A DNA stretch of 64,000 nucleotides from Acytostelium subglobosum LB1 (Eukaryota > Evosea > Eumycetozoa > Acytosteliales > Acytosteliaceae): assembly GCF_000787575.1 (NCBI RefSeq), contig NW_012236504.1, positions 62,001-126,000 on the forward strand, given 5' to 3'. The notes beneath the pieces are model-generated. The model was not told the DNA's origin and did no database searches. It saw only the letters and a list, made by a program, of their open reading frames with translations. The position numbers were made by a program, and so were the translations under genes. This document shows positions 22,671-34,314 of the stretch, in pieces; the stretch's first letter is position 1; every line of letters starts with the position of its first letter.

Positions 22671-22757
22671 ATTGATTGGTCAATGAATGAACCAGCCAGC
22701 AATGTTGGCGATCCAGCGAGAGTATGATACATAGGCAGGACAGAGCCCGCCGTCCAA

Positions 22758-23792
22758 TCAATGATGCTTTAATGCTTCGCGCTTTGATAGATTGGAGATG
22801 TTTGGTCGACTGTCGACAAAGCCTTTGACCATCTTCTTGTCCGTCTTGGAGTACTCGCGCAACGACCATCCGATCGCCTTTTGAATAAAGAACTCCTTCT
22901 CGTGTATAGTAGCATCGATACATTTGAACAGCAGACTGACATCGGTCTGCTTCTTGTACTTGAGTTGGAACAACAGGGCTATGCGTCGGATCCACATTGA
23001 CTCGTGGACAATCCACTCATCGACCAGACTGCTCACCGTGTCTGGATACAGCTGCAGATGGGTACCGACCAAGTTGGATGCAATAAAGTCAATGGTATCC
23101 CACCAGGGTTGATGATTAGCCATGCCAAGGTATAGATCCAGACGGTCCTCCTTTCCTTTCTTTGCGCCACGAATCGCCATCTCCATTGCGCAGTATGTGA
23201 ACTCTCTTTCGGGCAGCATGTAGATTGGCAACAGATCTTCGTCCTCTGGATGACCATGTTGTTTTATGAACTCCTTCAAAGTTGCCTTCCTTATAGGGCC
23301 TCTTAGACCAAGATAATCAAACTGATCACGCATATACTTCTTCATCTCTGCCGACCTCTTCTTCACGCCCTCAATCTTTGCAGCCTCCACCAAGAAGTAT
23401 TTCCTCATTGTATTGGCATATGAAGATGATTGTTGTGCTGGCTTTGTCTTTGTAGATGACTTTGGAGTAGTCTTTTGAGTTTTCTTTGTCTTTGGAGCTG
23501 TTGTTACAAAGTCGTCATCGTCATCTTCGTTGTCTGATGATGATGATGATGATGTGGTTGTTGAAGAGGTAGAAGGACTACTCGTCTTTGACAAGGCAGC
23601 AGATGTAGCTGCTTTGGCGGCTTTAGCTTTGGATCTTGTTGCGGCAAACATTGTGTCTTTGAGCGAACTTGAAGATGGATCGAATTCAAATTGAGGACGA
23701 TACTTGAAATCCAACACACTTGTCAACAGTTGTTCAATTCCTGGAAACAGGTGATTCACTTTGGAAGACAACGAACTAATGAATCGAAGCAT
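22758..23792 (-). CDS. DNA alkylation repair (AlkD-like HEAT-repeat) protein
   Basis: Intronless, 344 residues. The C-terminal ~220 residues match the AlkD/AlkC-like DNA alkylation repair family: 'YMRDQFDYLGLRGPIRKATL', 'WWDTIDFIASNLVG', 'WIVHESMWIRRIALLFQLKY', 'FFIQKAIGWSLREYSKTD'. AlkD-type enzymes are DNA glycosylases that remove N-alkylated bases using a HEAT-repeat scaffold. The W-X-X-R-E-Y piece ('WSLREY') is a family hallmark. The N-terminal ~115 residues are Ser/Thr/Lys-rich with an acidic run, likely a disordered, possibly nuclear-targeting tail. A second Met at about residue 48 ('MFAATRSKAKAAK') could be the real start. Convergent with the gene at 21470-22670, with 87 bases between stops. 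Confidence 0.85.
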   Translation of the reverse strand: MLRFISSLSSKVNHLFPGIEQLLTSVLDFKYRPQFEFDPSSSSLKDTMFAATRSKAKAAKAATSAALSKTSSPSTSSTTTSSSSSSDNEDDDDDFVTTAPKTKKTQKTTPKSSTKTKPAQQSSSYANTMRKYFLVEAAKIEGVKKRSAEMKKYMRDQFDYLGLRGPIRKATLKEFIKQHGHPEDEDLLPIYMLPEREFTYCAMEMAIRGAKKGKEDRLDLYLGMANHQPWWDTIDFIASNLVGTHLQLYPDTVSSLVDEWIVHESMWIRRIALLFQLKYKKQTDVSLLFKCIDATIHEKEFFIQKAIGWSLREYSKTDKKMVKGFVDSRPNISNLSKREALKHH

Positions 23793-23857
23793 GAAGGATG
23801 GAATGAACGAATGAATCCGGTAATAAATATTGTAACTAGTTTATTGGATTGGGGAGC

Positions 23858-25458
23858 TTAGACCTGGTAGACAGTGACGGTGATGGAGACGACACCGGTG
23901 TCGAATTGGAGCTGGAAGGCATCGGTTGGGACTGGCTGTGGAAGCTCAAAGTTGAACTGTCTGTTGGGGATGACAACGTCACCGACGTTCTCAATGATGG
24001 TGCCGTCGGCGAGGATGATGTCGGCGGTGTCCCAACCAATGTTGGTACCGTAGACAGTGAGGGTGGTCTCGTTGGAGGCAATGCTGTAGGTGTTGGTGTC
24101 CAGGGAGATTGGGCAGACGTAGTCGGCTGGTGGGGCGACGACGTTGGTTCCGCGGAAGTTGTTGGCGACATCGTGCCACTGGCAGAGGAAACAGTCTGGA
24201 ACGGAGGTCAAGAGAACATTGTCGGTGAAACCAACGATTCTGTAGGGGATGTGGCAGTAGTCCTCTGGGATGTAGGAGATCTTGTTGTTGGCCAAGTTGA
24301 CAAAGTTGTTGTTCTGCCAGAAGAAGTCAGCGACGGCGGGCAAGGTGGTGAGACCTCCGTTGATCTGGTTGTAACGCTTGGTGCTGTCCCATGGAATCTC
24401 TGGGAAGACGATGGTTGGGCTGGTGTTGTTGTCCAGGGTGATGGAGCCGGTGACCTTGAGGGTGACGAGGTTGAGTGGCTTGATCGAGGTGAAGTCGTTG
24501 AACAGGTTCAACTCGTACAGTTTGTAGGTGCCAGTGAGATCGAGAGCAACCTTGCCGTTGCTCTGAACGTAGAGGGCGTTGAGGGCTGGGAAGTTGAGCT
24601 TGAGGGTGTAGGATTTGGTGCCCTTGAAGCCAAAGAGGGCAGTGTTGAGGTTGGGGAAGTTCTTAGTGGTGATGGATGGCAATGGGCCCGAGGTGACCAA
24701 GTTGATGTTGCGGATCTGGTTGCCGGTGATGGTGGCGGCGGCACTCCAGGTGGTGACGGGGGTGATGTCAATGCGGAGGTCGCTGATGGCACCCTGGAAC
24801 AGCTTGGTGTAGATGGTCTTGATGGCACTGGATCCAGTGACCTCGACGTAGAACAACCATGGGAGTCCGGTTGGGAAGTCTGATGGGAAGGTGACGGAGC
24901 TGTCGTTTCTGACAACGATACGCTGGAGCTGTGGCAAGTTCNTTGATGTAGTTAAGGATGTTGAGCGAGGCGTTCTTTGGGGCTCTGTTGTCGATCCACA
25001 GACCGGTGAGGTATGGGAGCTTCAAGGTGGTGGTGTTGGGTGGCTTCAGGTAGGNTTGGGTCTGTGATGTAGGGTGGCCAGTCGTTGTAAGTCTGAGCAA
25101 TGACAGTCTCGACATGCTTCTGTCCATTTACATCAGTACAGAAGACACCAGCGTTGGCACAGTTAACGGTATCATTACCGAATGACCAGTTAAGTGAGTA
25201 TTGGTTGGAGATCCACTGGAGAGCGATCACTTTGATAGTGAAGATTGATCAGATGGAGTGAGACAAGTATTAGTTGATATGGTTCCCATATTAAATAAAT
25301 GTCAAGTGATTGGATAGCTGTCACGTGATCAGATCGTTATGATCATGTGATCAGATAGTAATAATTATTATTGTTAATGGCTTACCTTCGTTTTGGTCCA
25401 AGGCTGAGGCGCAGAACACTGAGGCCAAGACAATGGCAAAGATAAGTTGTAACTTCAT
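23858..25458 (-). CDS. Secreted LRR / TIG-domain protein, two exons
   Basis: Exon 1 is 25458-25386 and encodes a signal peptide ('MKLQLIFAIVLASVFCASA'). Exon 2 is 25229-23858. Omitting two N characters (near 24942 and 25055) gives one continuous frame of 480 residues. The mature protein starts with an LRR-capping-like segment ('IALQWISNQYSLNW', Cys pair 'CANAGVFC') and has irregular leucine-rich sequence, including 'VNLANNKISYIPEDYC'. It ends in a Cys-containing linker and a likely IPT/TIG-type beta domain ('ETTLTVYGTNIGW', 'FQLQFDTGVVSITV'). No membrane anchor or GPI signal is visible, so secretion is likely. Dictyostelids have many such cell-surface or matrix proteins; a recognition or adhesion role is inferred. 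Codons strongly favour C-ending synonyms, suggesting high expression. Confidence 0.78.
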
Positions 25459-26908
25459 TGTTGTAATAATTATTATTATCTGTATGTATAAAGTTGGGAA
25501 GAATAATGAATGATCTTGAGTGCCCAGCTTGTCTGGTATTTAAACTATGGGTTCGCGTAATAGGTCCAGTCGAATACCCATCACGATGGGTTCTAATAGA
25601 CTGCCCTTACGTAATGACGATAGACAACTACCAAAGGTTGTGGGTAGCGGGTGTCGAGGGTTTATGGCTTGGTACAGGTACAACATAAGTTTGAGCATCT
25701 TCAACAACATGGAAGAGGGCTTGATGACTGGATGGTGTACCAACAAAATGTGATGGAGACGATTATAAATATCGAACTAGTTGTGTATGCGCTGCGCGGG
25801 TGCTCCTACCCTCCAGTTCAATCAATATTCAGTGAATATCAGTGATTGATCTTTTCTTAGACCTCCATCCTGCTGGATAATAGATGACACCTATTTATGA
25901 GTACGTGGGTCCATGTTCCTGGAGTGTTGGGTAACACGCTCGAGTGCAAGCATCGATTATGGATGCGGTTGCTTCCTCCATCGAAAGGCATGCATGCAAC
26001 CTAATATATTCTTAGAGGACTGAAGATCATTCATGTCTGAAGAAGGCAGGTCCTACAGTCGAGGAAGGGCACACCGCAATGTAGATGCCCTCGAAGACCA
26101 AAAATATCTAGGTCCAAGGCCACGGTTCGACGCTTCATCATGGTGAAACCCCGCGACGAGTGATGGCCCGTCGTTTCCAAACGCAACAACATGGCAACAG
26201 CCACCACACACCAGTCAATCAATTCCAGTTCTGATGTTTTGAAACGAAAACGATGTTTGCAGCCCTCATGCGAAATCAATCAAAGTCATTAGTGATTGGG
26301 CGGGGGTGAGGAAACAGATGTTAGGGCCGCTTCATGACAGTATTTCCAAAAGCCAATGACATGAAGCATGTCAATGGAGATTACCTATGATTGCCCCTCA
26401 ATTTGATCGACGAGAGTAATGAACAACCATGAGTTGAGCGGATGACCAATATTGGGGCATGTTGGTGAATGAGTGTCAGCGAGTGAACGAGACGGGAGTG
26501 TCTGTTGTTAATCAAGAAGACACCATCTTAAATTATTATAAATATCTGTCATGTCATTGGCCTTCATTTGACAGATATCTCGCCCACAATGAGTCCCGAC
26601 TTTGACACATTGACTTATTGAGATGGCTTGGTTGGCAACAAGTCAGTAAATCGATAGGCCAAAAGAACGTGGCATTACATATCTCCAAACATGTGGTCGA
26701 CCACCTCCTATGTCGTCCATGTAAGGTAGTCATAGTATGTATGATGGCTATGAGACATATCATTATCATAATGATCGTATCCTCGTCCTCTCGTTCATAA
26801 CTCGAAGTTGTACAATTGGCATCATATTTGGCCTAGTCTCACTGCAACGAGAGACCATCCAAATGACCATTTGTTTGGTATATTTAATGGTGGTGGTGGA
26901 GCAGGACA
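25459..26908. other. 1.45-kb intergenic stretch of complex sequence
   Basis: Unlike other gaps here it has few tetranucleotide runs and looks like unique, moderately G+C-rich sequence with only short open frames. A 10-bp inverted repeat with a 17-base loop lies at 26542-26551 / 26569-26578. No gene, transposase or terminal repeats were recognised. It lies between the starts of the secreted LRR/TIG gene and the 3' end of the CLC gene, so part must be promoter. Confidence 0.4.
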
Positions 26909-29900
26909 TTAGAGCAAGTCTTTCCTGGTCATCATTCCAACTACCTGGTTTCGTTTGTTGACTGATAATAGGATGTTAATATCATTCCATTGAATGTTCG
27001 CGCGGGCGCCATTCTAAACACCATCAACTTACCAACTGGAAGATGCCTTAGACCAATCGTTCGGAATATTTGGTATGCCTCTTGGAAGGAGAAGGTCTCG
27101 TTGGCTACGAGTGAACTCAGGTTCATGTAGGGCCTGAGATCAATGTTCATGTCAAGCTCTTCGCGTGTGATGTTCATGCGGTCGATTGGAGGGAAATGTC
27201 GCGCCAGAGCCTGTGTCATGATCTGATAGTCCATGCGGGCGTCTGCTGGGATATGTCCATAGTCGGTGGCTTTACCCCAGCGTCGCTGACTCTTACCTCG
27301 GTTTTGTGTGTTGGGGAACGATGGCTGATCGTGCGAGAAGATCTTGTAGTGTAGCAAGATGATTAGCTGTGATCGAAGGATCATGCCGCAGTAGATACCA
27401 TCCTCCGAGGCTGAGTAATCGTCTTTCCCTACGATATTGCCATTGCCATTGCCATTGCTATTGCCATTGCCACTGCTACTTGCACGCTCCACCACTGGGA
27501 AACCATTGTGTTGGTTGGACTGCAACACTTGGATGATGCGAGATACCTTGTCCACCTCGTACAACGTGATCACTTCAGTCTTCATTACATCTGTTATGCC
27601 AAACTTTGCCATGTACTGTGGTGGCTGAGTCGGCAAGTATGGATAGCACTTCTGCTCCATCAAGTGTTCATATATCGATTCATTGAATATATCTCCAACC
27701 CACTTGGCAATCATAACTGACAGCATCACTGGCAGCATGTATTGTGTACCTGTTCATTGATTGATTGGAATGAGTGTGTGAGTGAGCGAGCTAATCGGAG
27801 TGAGTGTGATCGATCACATACCTTCTGTCAACTCGACGATGATAACAGCAAGGGAGATGGTCATTCTGGAGAATCCAGCCATCATGGCTGATGATCCGAC
27901 CATGGCGTAGATGGAGGGATCGATTGGAGGGTTGGCCTTGCTAAACATGAGCGCGCCAAACTGTCCAGAGAGTCGTCCAAGTGCTCCTCCGACCAGCATC
28001 AACGGGATGAACAGGCCACTGGAGAGCATTAGACCAGATGTTATAGTAGTCAATACAAATATGATGAGCGTATATATCGCCAGAGTATTGATCGAGAACA
28101 GGCCATTAGTTCGAGAGTATAACAGGCGCAATGCAGCGTCCAAAGTGTTGAAAGTGAGGCCAGCCATGTCATTGTACTCGCCCTGTTGATTGAATGATTG
28201 AGTTAGTGAATGATCGAGAGGAGTGAGCATTATAACAAACATACCTCCTCACAAAGGAAACGAACGAATGTGACGTTCTGACCAGATGTGATTGTCGTGT
28301 TGTGATAGGTGACGTCGCTTTGTGGACGACAGCCAGAGAGTCCGGCGGCAGTGAATAGGATGATGGATGTGAACGTGACAAGGATGATGACCTCAAACAC
28401 GCGCATGTATGTTGGCAGACTGTTGAAGAACTTTGAGCGCCAGTGAGTGAGTCGTGCATTGAGATTGACAAAGAGTGCGCCCAGCAAGCCACCCAGCACG
28501 CCAATGGCAGCGAATGCCAACAGCTCGCTGTAGCGGTAGAGATATTCTTGCGAGAAGCCAAATGTCAGCACGCCATAGTCGTGCACCTGCACCTGGAAGC
28601 CCTGCAGGATGAGGTTGGTCGTGAACGTGGCGATCAAACACGCAAAGAATGTGCGCCACGTCAGCTGGCGCGACCAGAACGAGCTGGTCTCTTCGAGCGC
28701 GAACAGCACACCACCAATCGGTGCACCGAAGGCCGCGGCCACGCCACATGCCGATCCAGTGCTTATAAAGTCGCGGCGATCCCTATCATTGTGGTATCGC
28801 CAAAAGATCTTTGGATACCATTTGAGCGTCTTGGACTTGACCTGGCCGATGGCGCCACCAATCATACTGCCAATATGAATCATTGGACCCTCTGGTCCCA
28901 GTACCAAAGCTGATGAGAATGCCATTATCAACGAAACAAACTTTGAGACTAACGTCATAATGTTCATTGAATGAGGTATACGTATACCATTGAGGTATCC
29001 CTTGACCTCAGGAATACCAGAGCCAGAGGCAATGTGCTGTTTGATTGATTGATTGATTGATTGAGTGAGTGAGGTCATGTGATCGATAGACAGGTACATA
29101 CACCAACAGGGATGATGGCCAATGATGCCAAGACACCAAAGAGTAGGTTGATGGCATAGTAGATGAAGAAACCGGCAATACTCTCGCCTTTCTCAATGTG
29201 CTTGCCAGAGGAGTGGAACTTGAACTCAGAGATCATCTCCACCAGCTGTTTAACTATATAAGCCACACATCCTACTGCTACACCAATCGAGAAGCATATT
29301 GCCCATTTGCCAAATGTTCTTAATGCATGTTTCTAACATTGAATGAATGAGTGGTGTTAGTACGTGTTTCAGTGTGTTGCCGTGTTGCCGTGTTGCCGTG
29401 CGGATACACCCTATCCATTGCTGGAACTTCAAACATACGAATCTTGTAGTCTTCTTGGTAAAGTCTCTCATTACTTGGTTATCGATCACAGGGAAGTCGA
29501 GTGACTCGAACTGTGACATCTTGATCTTGTCCATCTCGGAGTAGGTGTGCTTGCCACGCACATGCGTCAGTTTGTTCTTTTGATTGTGTCCATATGATGC
29601 TCGACTGACTCCACGAGATCTAATTGAAACCACTTCTTCATCATCGATTTCATTGTAATCCGATTGTGATGATGTCCCTGGTTCATTGTTGGACATTGAC
29701 ATTGGCACACCGTTATGTTCGTCTCGGCGACTTGACTGCGGGTTCTGATAACTATTATTGTTCATTAACAATGTTGTACTACTATTATTGCTACTACTAT
29801 TACTACTGTCTGTACTTGTATCCAAACTGAATGGATGATCAGTCATCTCCACTCCATTGTTGTTGTTGTTGAAGTTGTTATTGCTACTGCTGATGTTCTC

Positions 29901-29933
29901 GCCAGTGCCGTCGACTCCTCCAGGCTCCACCAT
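26909..29933 (-). CDS. clc: CLC-type chloride channel / H+ antiporter, six exons
   Basis: Exons 29933-29439, 29332-29102, 29036-28245, 28182-27822, 27749-27033 and 26961-26909 encode 882 residues. An Asn/Ser-rich cytosolic N terminus of ~160 residues precedes the CLC fold. CLC signatures: 'GSGIPEVKGYLNG', 'LGPEGPMIHIGS' (gating Glu present), and 'GAPIGGVLFALEETSSFW' with the paired Glu that carries protons in antiporters. Two CBS domains follow, the last ending 'LPVVNKRNQVVGMMTRKDLL' across the final intron. The sequence around 'LTWRTFFACLIATFTTNLIL' resembles the CLC-6/7 group, so an endolysosomal 2Cl-/H+ exchanger is likely. The last exon encodes only 18 residues. Pro replaces the usual Lys/Arg in the GKEGP loop. 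Confidence 0.92.
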
Positions 29934-30674
29934 GATTGTAATGTGTTATAAATTTGAGGGTAAGTGTGGATGAACAGTGTGAGATGGAAGGAATGGATTG
30001 GCGCGGAGTTACTGTTGTTGCCACTCCAGGGTTGGACCTTCTAGTCTGTGTGGTGTGGTAGTGGTAGTGAGTTGTGTTGTGTTGTTTGTAGACTCGTCGA
30101 ATGTGTGTGTTGAGACCCACTCCCTGTCGAGGGCAAGATAGAGGCTTTGATTGATTATGTGTGTAATATATACAAGAATGAATAAATATGAATAATAATA
30201 AGATATATATGTTATAAATATAAGTACATGTTGTGTTGCTATCAAATGATACTTCAAACCAGGGGATAATGATCAACCATGGTACTGATGAAGACCTTGT
30301 GGTCACCAATTGTTTTGAGTACTGGTGTCAGTCGTGTCGGGTATTGATCCAAATAGGGGGTGCCAACCAATCACACCAAACCTAAGGAAATCGAGCCATT
30401 AGTTGAACAAAAAACAATCACACACAAGAAAGCTCCAAGGAGTAACTCAAAGTGCACAAAAATCAATGTTGCCAGAGAGCCATCTTTGCAGCAAGGTGAC
30501 ACAGAATGTGATGTAAGCTTAGCTTAGGGATCGGAGATGATCATCAACCATCCATGTTTGATTGGATTGGATTGGATTGGATGGTAGAAATGTAGTTGGA
30601 AATAAATATCATGATGTTCATTCATTCATTGGTATTTGTGTGATGTGAGAGTGTATAATTGTTGGACCAACTTA
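29934..30674. other. Intergenic: CLC promoter and polycystin 3' flank
   Basis: No gene was seen. It holds GTGT and ATATAT runs near 30050-30220 and a (GATTG)n run near 30560. Open frames on the minus strand are short and unlike known proteins. Confidence 0.4.
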
Positions 30675-30940
30675 CTACATTGGTTGCATTTCGATGGAGC
30701 CACTGCTGCTACTCATGTCGCCGCTGCTTCCACCGATGCTGTCGGTCAGTACATTGACATTGGCATTACTGCCATCATCATTCTGATCACTCTGTAACAA
30801 GTTTGATCGACTCTGATTGATTCTCGCTGGTGGTGCATTGGTTCCACTACTTAAAATTGTTCCAGTGCTCGCTATAATATTGTTGTTGATGGTACTACTA
30901 CTTGATGTTGTTGCTCCATTGTTGTTGTTGTTGTTGGAAT

Positions 30941-30972
<32 letters not shown>

Positions 30973-33461
30973 GCGAGGATGTTTGCCAAGTTTGGTTGAC
31001 TGGACACACTCATCAGATATGTGGCATCACCCAGCAATTGAAGTAGTCGGTCCACCTTTTGCTGGATTTCCATCTGTGTCTCCTTATATCTCTGTTTCTC
31101 CTTCTTCTTCTCCTGTTTCTCCTGTTCCTCTGCCCATTCATTAATCTTTACAGATCTCAATATCTTATGTCTTCCAATCAACTTTAACTCGAATGTCTGT
31201 CATTGATTGATTGATTGATTGTGTGAGTGACTGGAACTATCCCAATTATTGATGATGATGACTTACACCTGCAGCACTCTTATTCGCAAGGATACCTTGG
31301 AGGAACTTCTTCCTCTCAATGTTAACTTTGAGTAGTAGGTCAGTGTAGTATTGTGCCTCGTCATACTTGAATCCTAGACCAAGATTTTGAATCTCTTCGA
31401 ATACCTTCTCTGGAGTCAATCCCTTCTCCACCAACAAGTCTGGTTTCTTCTCCATCAACATCTGTACCAATGTACTAACATCATATATATTCTTCCTGAA
31501 TGTAAACTTGAGTGATAGTACATATCTCTTCCATTTCTGATTGTTTGGGCGGTGTGAGTGAGTGGAATGATTCCATACTGATTGATTGAATGGATGTACA
31601 TACAGATAACAAGGTCTTCTTNATACTTTTGTTTGCTGTTGATGTTGTTGATCACCTCTGAGTAACTGTTTGAAATGATAGCCACAAACATGTTGAACAA
31701 GATCAAGAACATGAATATAATGAATAATAATGTATACTAAAAATGATTGATTGATTGATTGAGTCAGTGGAATGATTCCAAAGTGATGGGAGGAGGGATG
31801 GTATTGTACAATACTTACAATTGGACCAAGTGCTCTGTTGGTATAGGTCATCGTTTGGAAGTTTGGTGGATTACCCATGATGAATTGAAGTGATGTTCCA
31901 AGACTGTTGATGAAACCAAAGTAAGCAACTTCATCATGACCAAATGTTAACCAACCTGATATCAGGAATCCAATCATCATGATCAAGAACATCACTGTAA
32001 ATGTCATCAATTGTACCCTAGCATGTGACAGTGTGATCCAAAGTGCGTACAATCGTCTATGAATCACAAGGTATCTAAATGTCTTGAATGCCAACAATAA
32101 TATATCTTTGATTGAAGAGTGTGATGGTATGAGTATATGATTGATTGATTGAGTGAGTGATCAGATGTACATACTAATGGCACTAAGTTGATAATAAACT
32201 AATGCTGTCTGACCCAATGCCTCAAGGAATGTTGGGTATCCAACAGTATCAATCTGGCTTGAGTGTGAGTTCCTGTTGCTCAAGAACACAACATATAATA
32301 TGAATGATGCCAAGAATAACTAATTGATTGAGTGAGTGAGTGGGATGGTTCCAGGTGAGTGATTGATTGATTGGACGGAGGTTAGTGCATGATGGATATA
32401 TTTGGAAAGTCTGGAAATGTGATTGAATGGGATAATTCCAGAATGATCAATGGAGGGTACTTACAGATAGATTGACAATATCCAAAATGTTCCAGAATGA
32501 TGTGATGAAATAATAGAATCTGCCAAGTAGGTAGTCTATTCTGGCCTCATTGATNAAAGTTGTAGAGGTAGTAGACCACGAATATGATGAATACTATCTC
32601 GAGGAAGCCTCTGAAGCGATCCAGTGGCGTGGTATACATGTTGGTACGATATGTTCGCAGTGAGTAATATGGCTCGATGGTACCCGATGCCGAGTACTCG
32701 AGCAGCAGGTAGGCCACTGTGACACGTGACTCGTAGTTGATCGTGTACGTGACGAATGAGATGATGACTGCGCGAGTCTGATAGTTGAAGAATGTGTTGT
32801 CGATCAGTCCTTGCACGCCCGCCTGGGCATTCGTGATGGGTATGTCGATGTAGTAGCCAGTGGGCTCGTAAGAGTATTGATTGTAGCCAAACACCATGGG
32901 GTCGCCCGTGTGATGGCTGAACTCGTACACGGTGCCATTGGTGCCGACAATGTCTTGGGTCTCGCGCGTCGACGAGTCATACGTGGGCGAGTAGCACGTG
33001 ATGTTGAGGCCCAGCGTCGGACAGCTGTCCTTGCGCACGCGCATCTGTCGAATGCGCATCGTGCCGCCAATGATGCTGTTCATGCTGTAGGGGTTGGCAA
33101 AGGACATGGACGCGATCTGTGGCGCCAGCTGGCCGGTGAGGTACGCGTTGAACTGGTCCTGCGTGGTGATGGCCGTGTAGGCGTCGTTGGTGCCCGTGCC
33201 CGTGAACTGGAGGTCAGTCTTGAGCGACTGACCGATCTGGTACACGTAGTTTGAGTCCTTTTGGAGGATGATCACCGTGAGGAACACAATGAAAAAGACG
33301 ATATGTTTGATGAGGTCCTTCACCAACTTTGCACGTCTCTGGATCTCGATGGCGGCCAACATCGTGGCCTTATCATGATCATTCTTGTCGGCCAAAGCTT
33401 TCTTTATCATCAATCTATAAGATCCATCTCTTTTCTTCATTGTTTCAAATGTTGAAGACAT
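30675..33461 (-). CDS. pkd2: Polycystin-2-like TRP channel, six exons
   Basis: Exons 33461-32465, 32319-32175, 32105-31819, 31736-31604, 31536-31267 and 31196-30675 encode 783 residues once two N characters (near 32555 and 31622) are omitted. TM1 ('IVFFIVFLTVIIL') is followed by a large extracytosolic polycystin domain of ~200 residues with 'MRIRQMRVRKDSC' and 'NITCYSP', the conserved IRQ and Cys features of PKD2 and mucolipins. Then come TM2-TM6, including 'SFWNILDIVN', a pore region 'SLGTSLQFIMGNPPNFQTM' and S6 'LFIIFMFLILFNMFVAIISN'. The C-terminal tail is Lys/Glu-rich (coiled coil) and Asn/Ser-rich. PKD2-type channels pass Ca2+ and other cations. Several introns contain the 13-bp quasi-palindrome described in the findings. 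Confidence 0.9.
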
Positions 33462-34314
33462 GTCGTATATCTATCTCGTGGTAATATTTGATTGATTGAT
33501 CAATCCTATATTATCTTTGTTTGATTGATTATATATATATATATATATATTAAGTTATGTCTTATGTTATGTGAATGAATGGTGGAACCTAACAACTACA
33601 CCTCATAAGAAGACCATCCAACAAACAAACAAGCCCTTCCATGTTTCCGTTTGCGAGTGTTGGTGTAGGGTGTTTGTTGATAAGAACCGATCAGAATTTG
33701 ATCAAAAAATCAAATCGCCACTAATAACCCATTACCCACCAAACTTGTCTATATTATCGGGGGTAACAATGAGTGTCCAATCTACAGCATCTCGATTGAA
33801 TGTCAATCAGATATTTTGTATTCTGACTCGAGTGATTACTCAAAAGTTCATTGACAATAGTAATTATCTCATTGTCAACTTCAAAATTATCTTCTATTAT
33901 AAACTAACTTTACCAAGTCTTGTTAGTGATAAAGTATTCATACTTCATTTTCCCAAGTTTGCAATCACCCACTCTCCACAGTTAATTAATCTTACACCCT
34001 CACCACTTTCAATCAATCATCATAATCACTCACTCATACACACACCACAACACCATCTCTTGTCTTTAGATCCGTTCAATACATGATGCTCAATCATTCA
34101 AGCACTTTATGATTGGTTGGCAGTTGGTTGATGTTATTGTTACATTGATGTGTCACTTGTCAACAACATGATTGCAGACAGACAGACAGACAGATAGATA
34201 GAGATAGACAGACATACAGATACATAGACTAGACAAGCAACAGAAACATCAGTAGTAGTAGCATTACTTCTCCACTCTCCCTCTCAATAACAAGTTTATT
34301 ATGTTATATTAATA
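33462..34314. other. Divergent promoter region, PKD2-like / VPS9 genes
   Basis: About 850 bases between two divergent starts. It includes a (TA)n run at about 33531-33551 and (CAGA)/(GATA) runs near 34180-34230. A frame open from 33571 to 34086 reads as low-complexity sequence with no family resemblance and is not annotated. Confidence 0.45.

Noticed and set aside
33571-34086. Open frame of 171 codons between the polycystin and VPS9 genes
   Set aside because: Repeat-driven, low-complexity product (TPHKKT, LTPSPLSINHHNHS), no conserved domain, lies in a promoter region.
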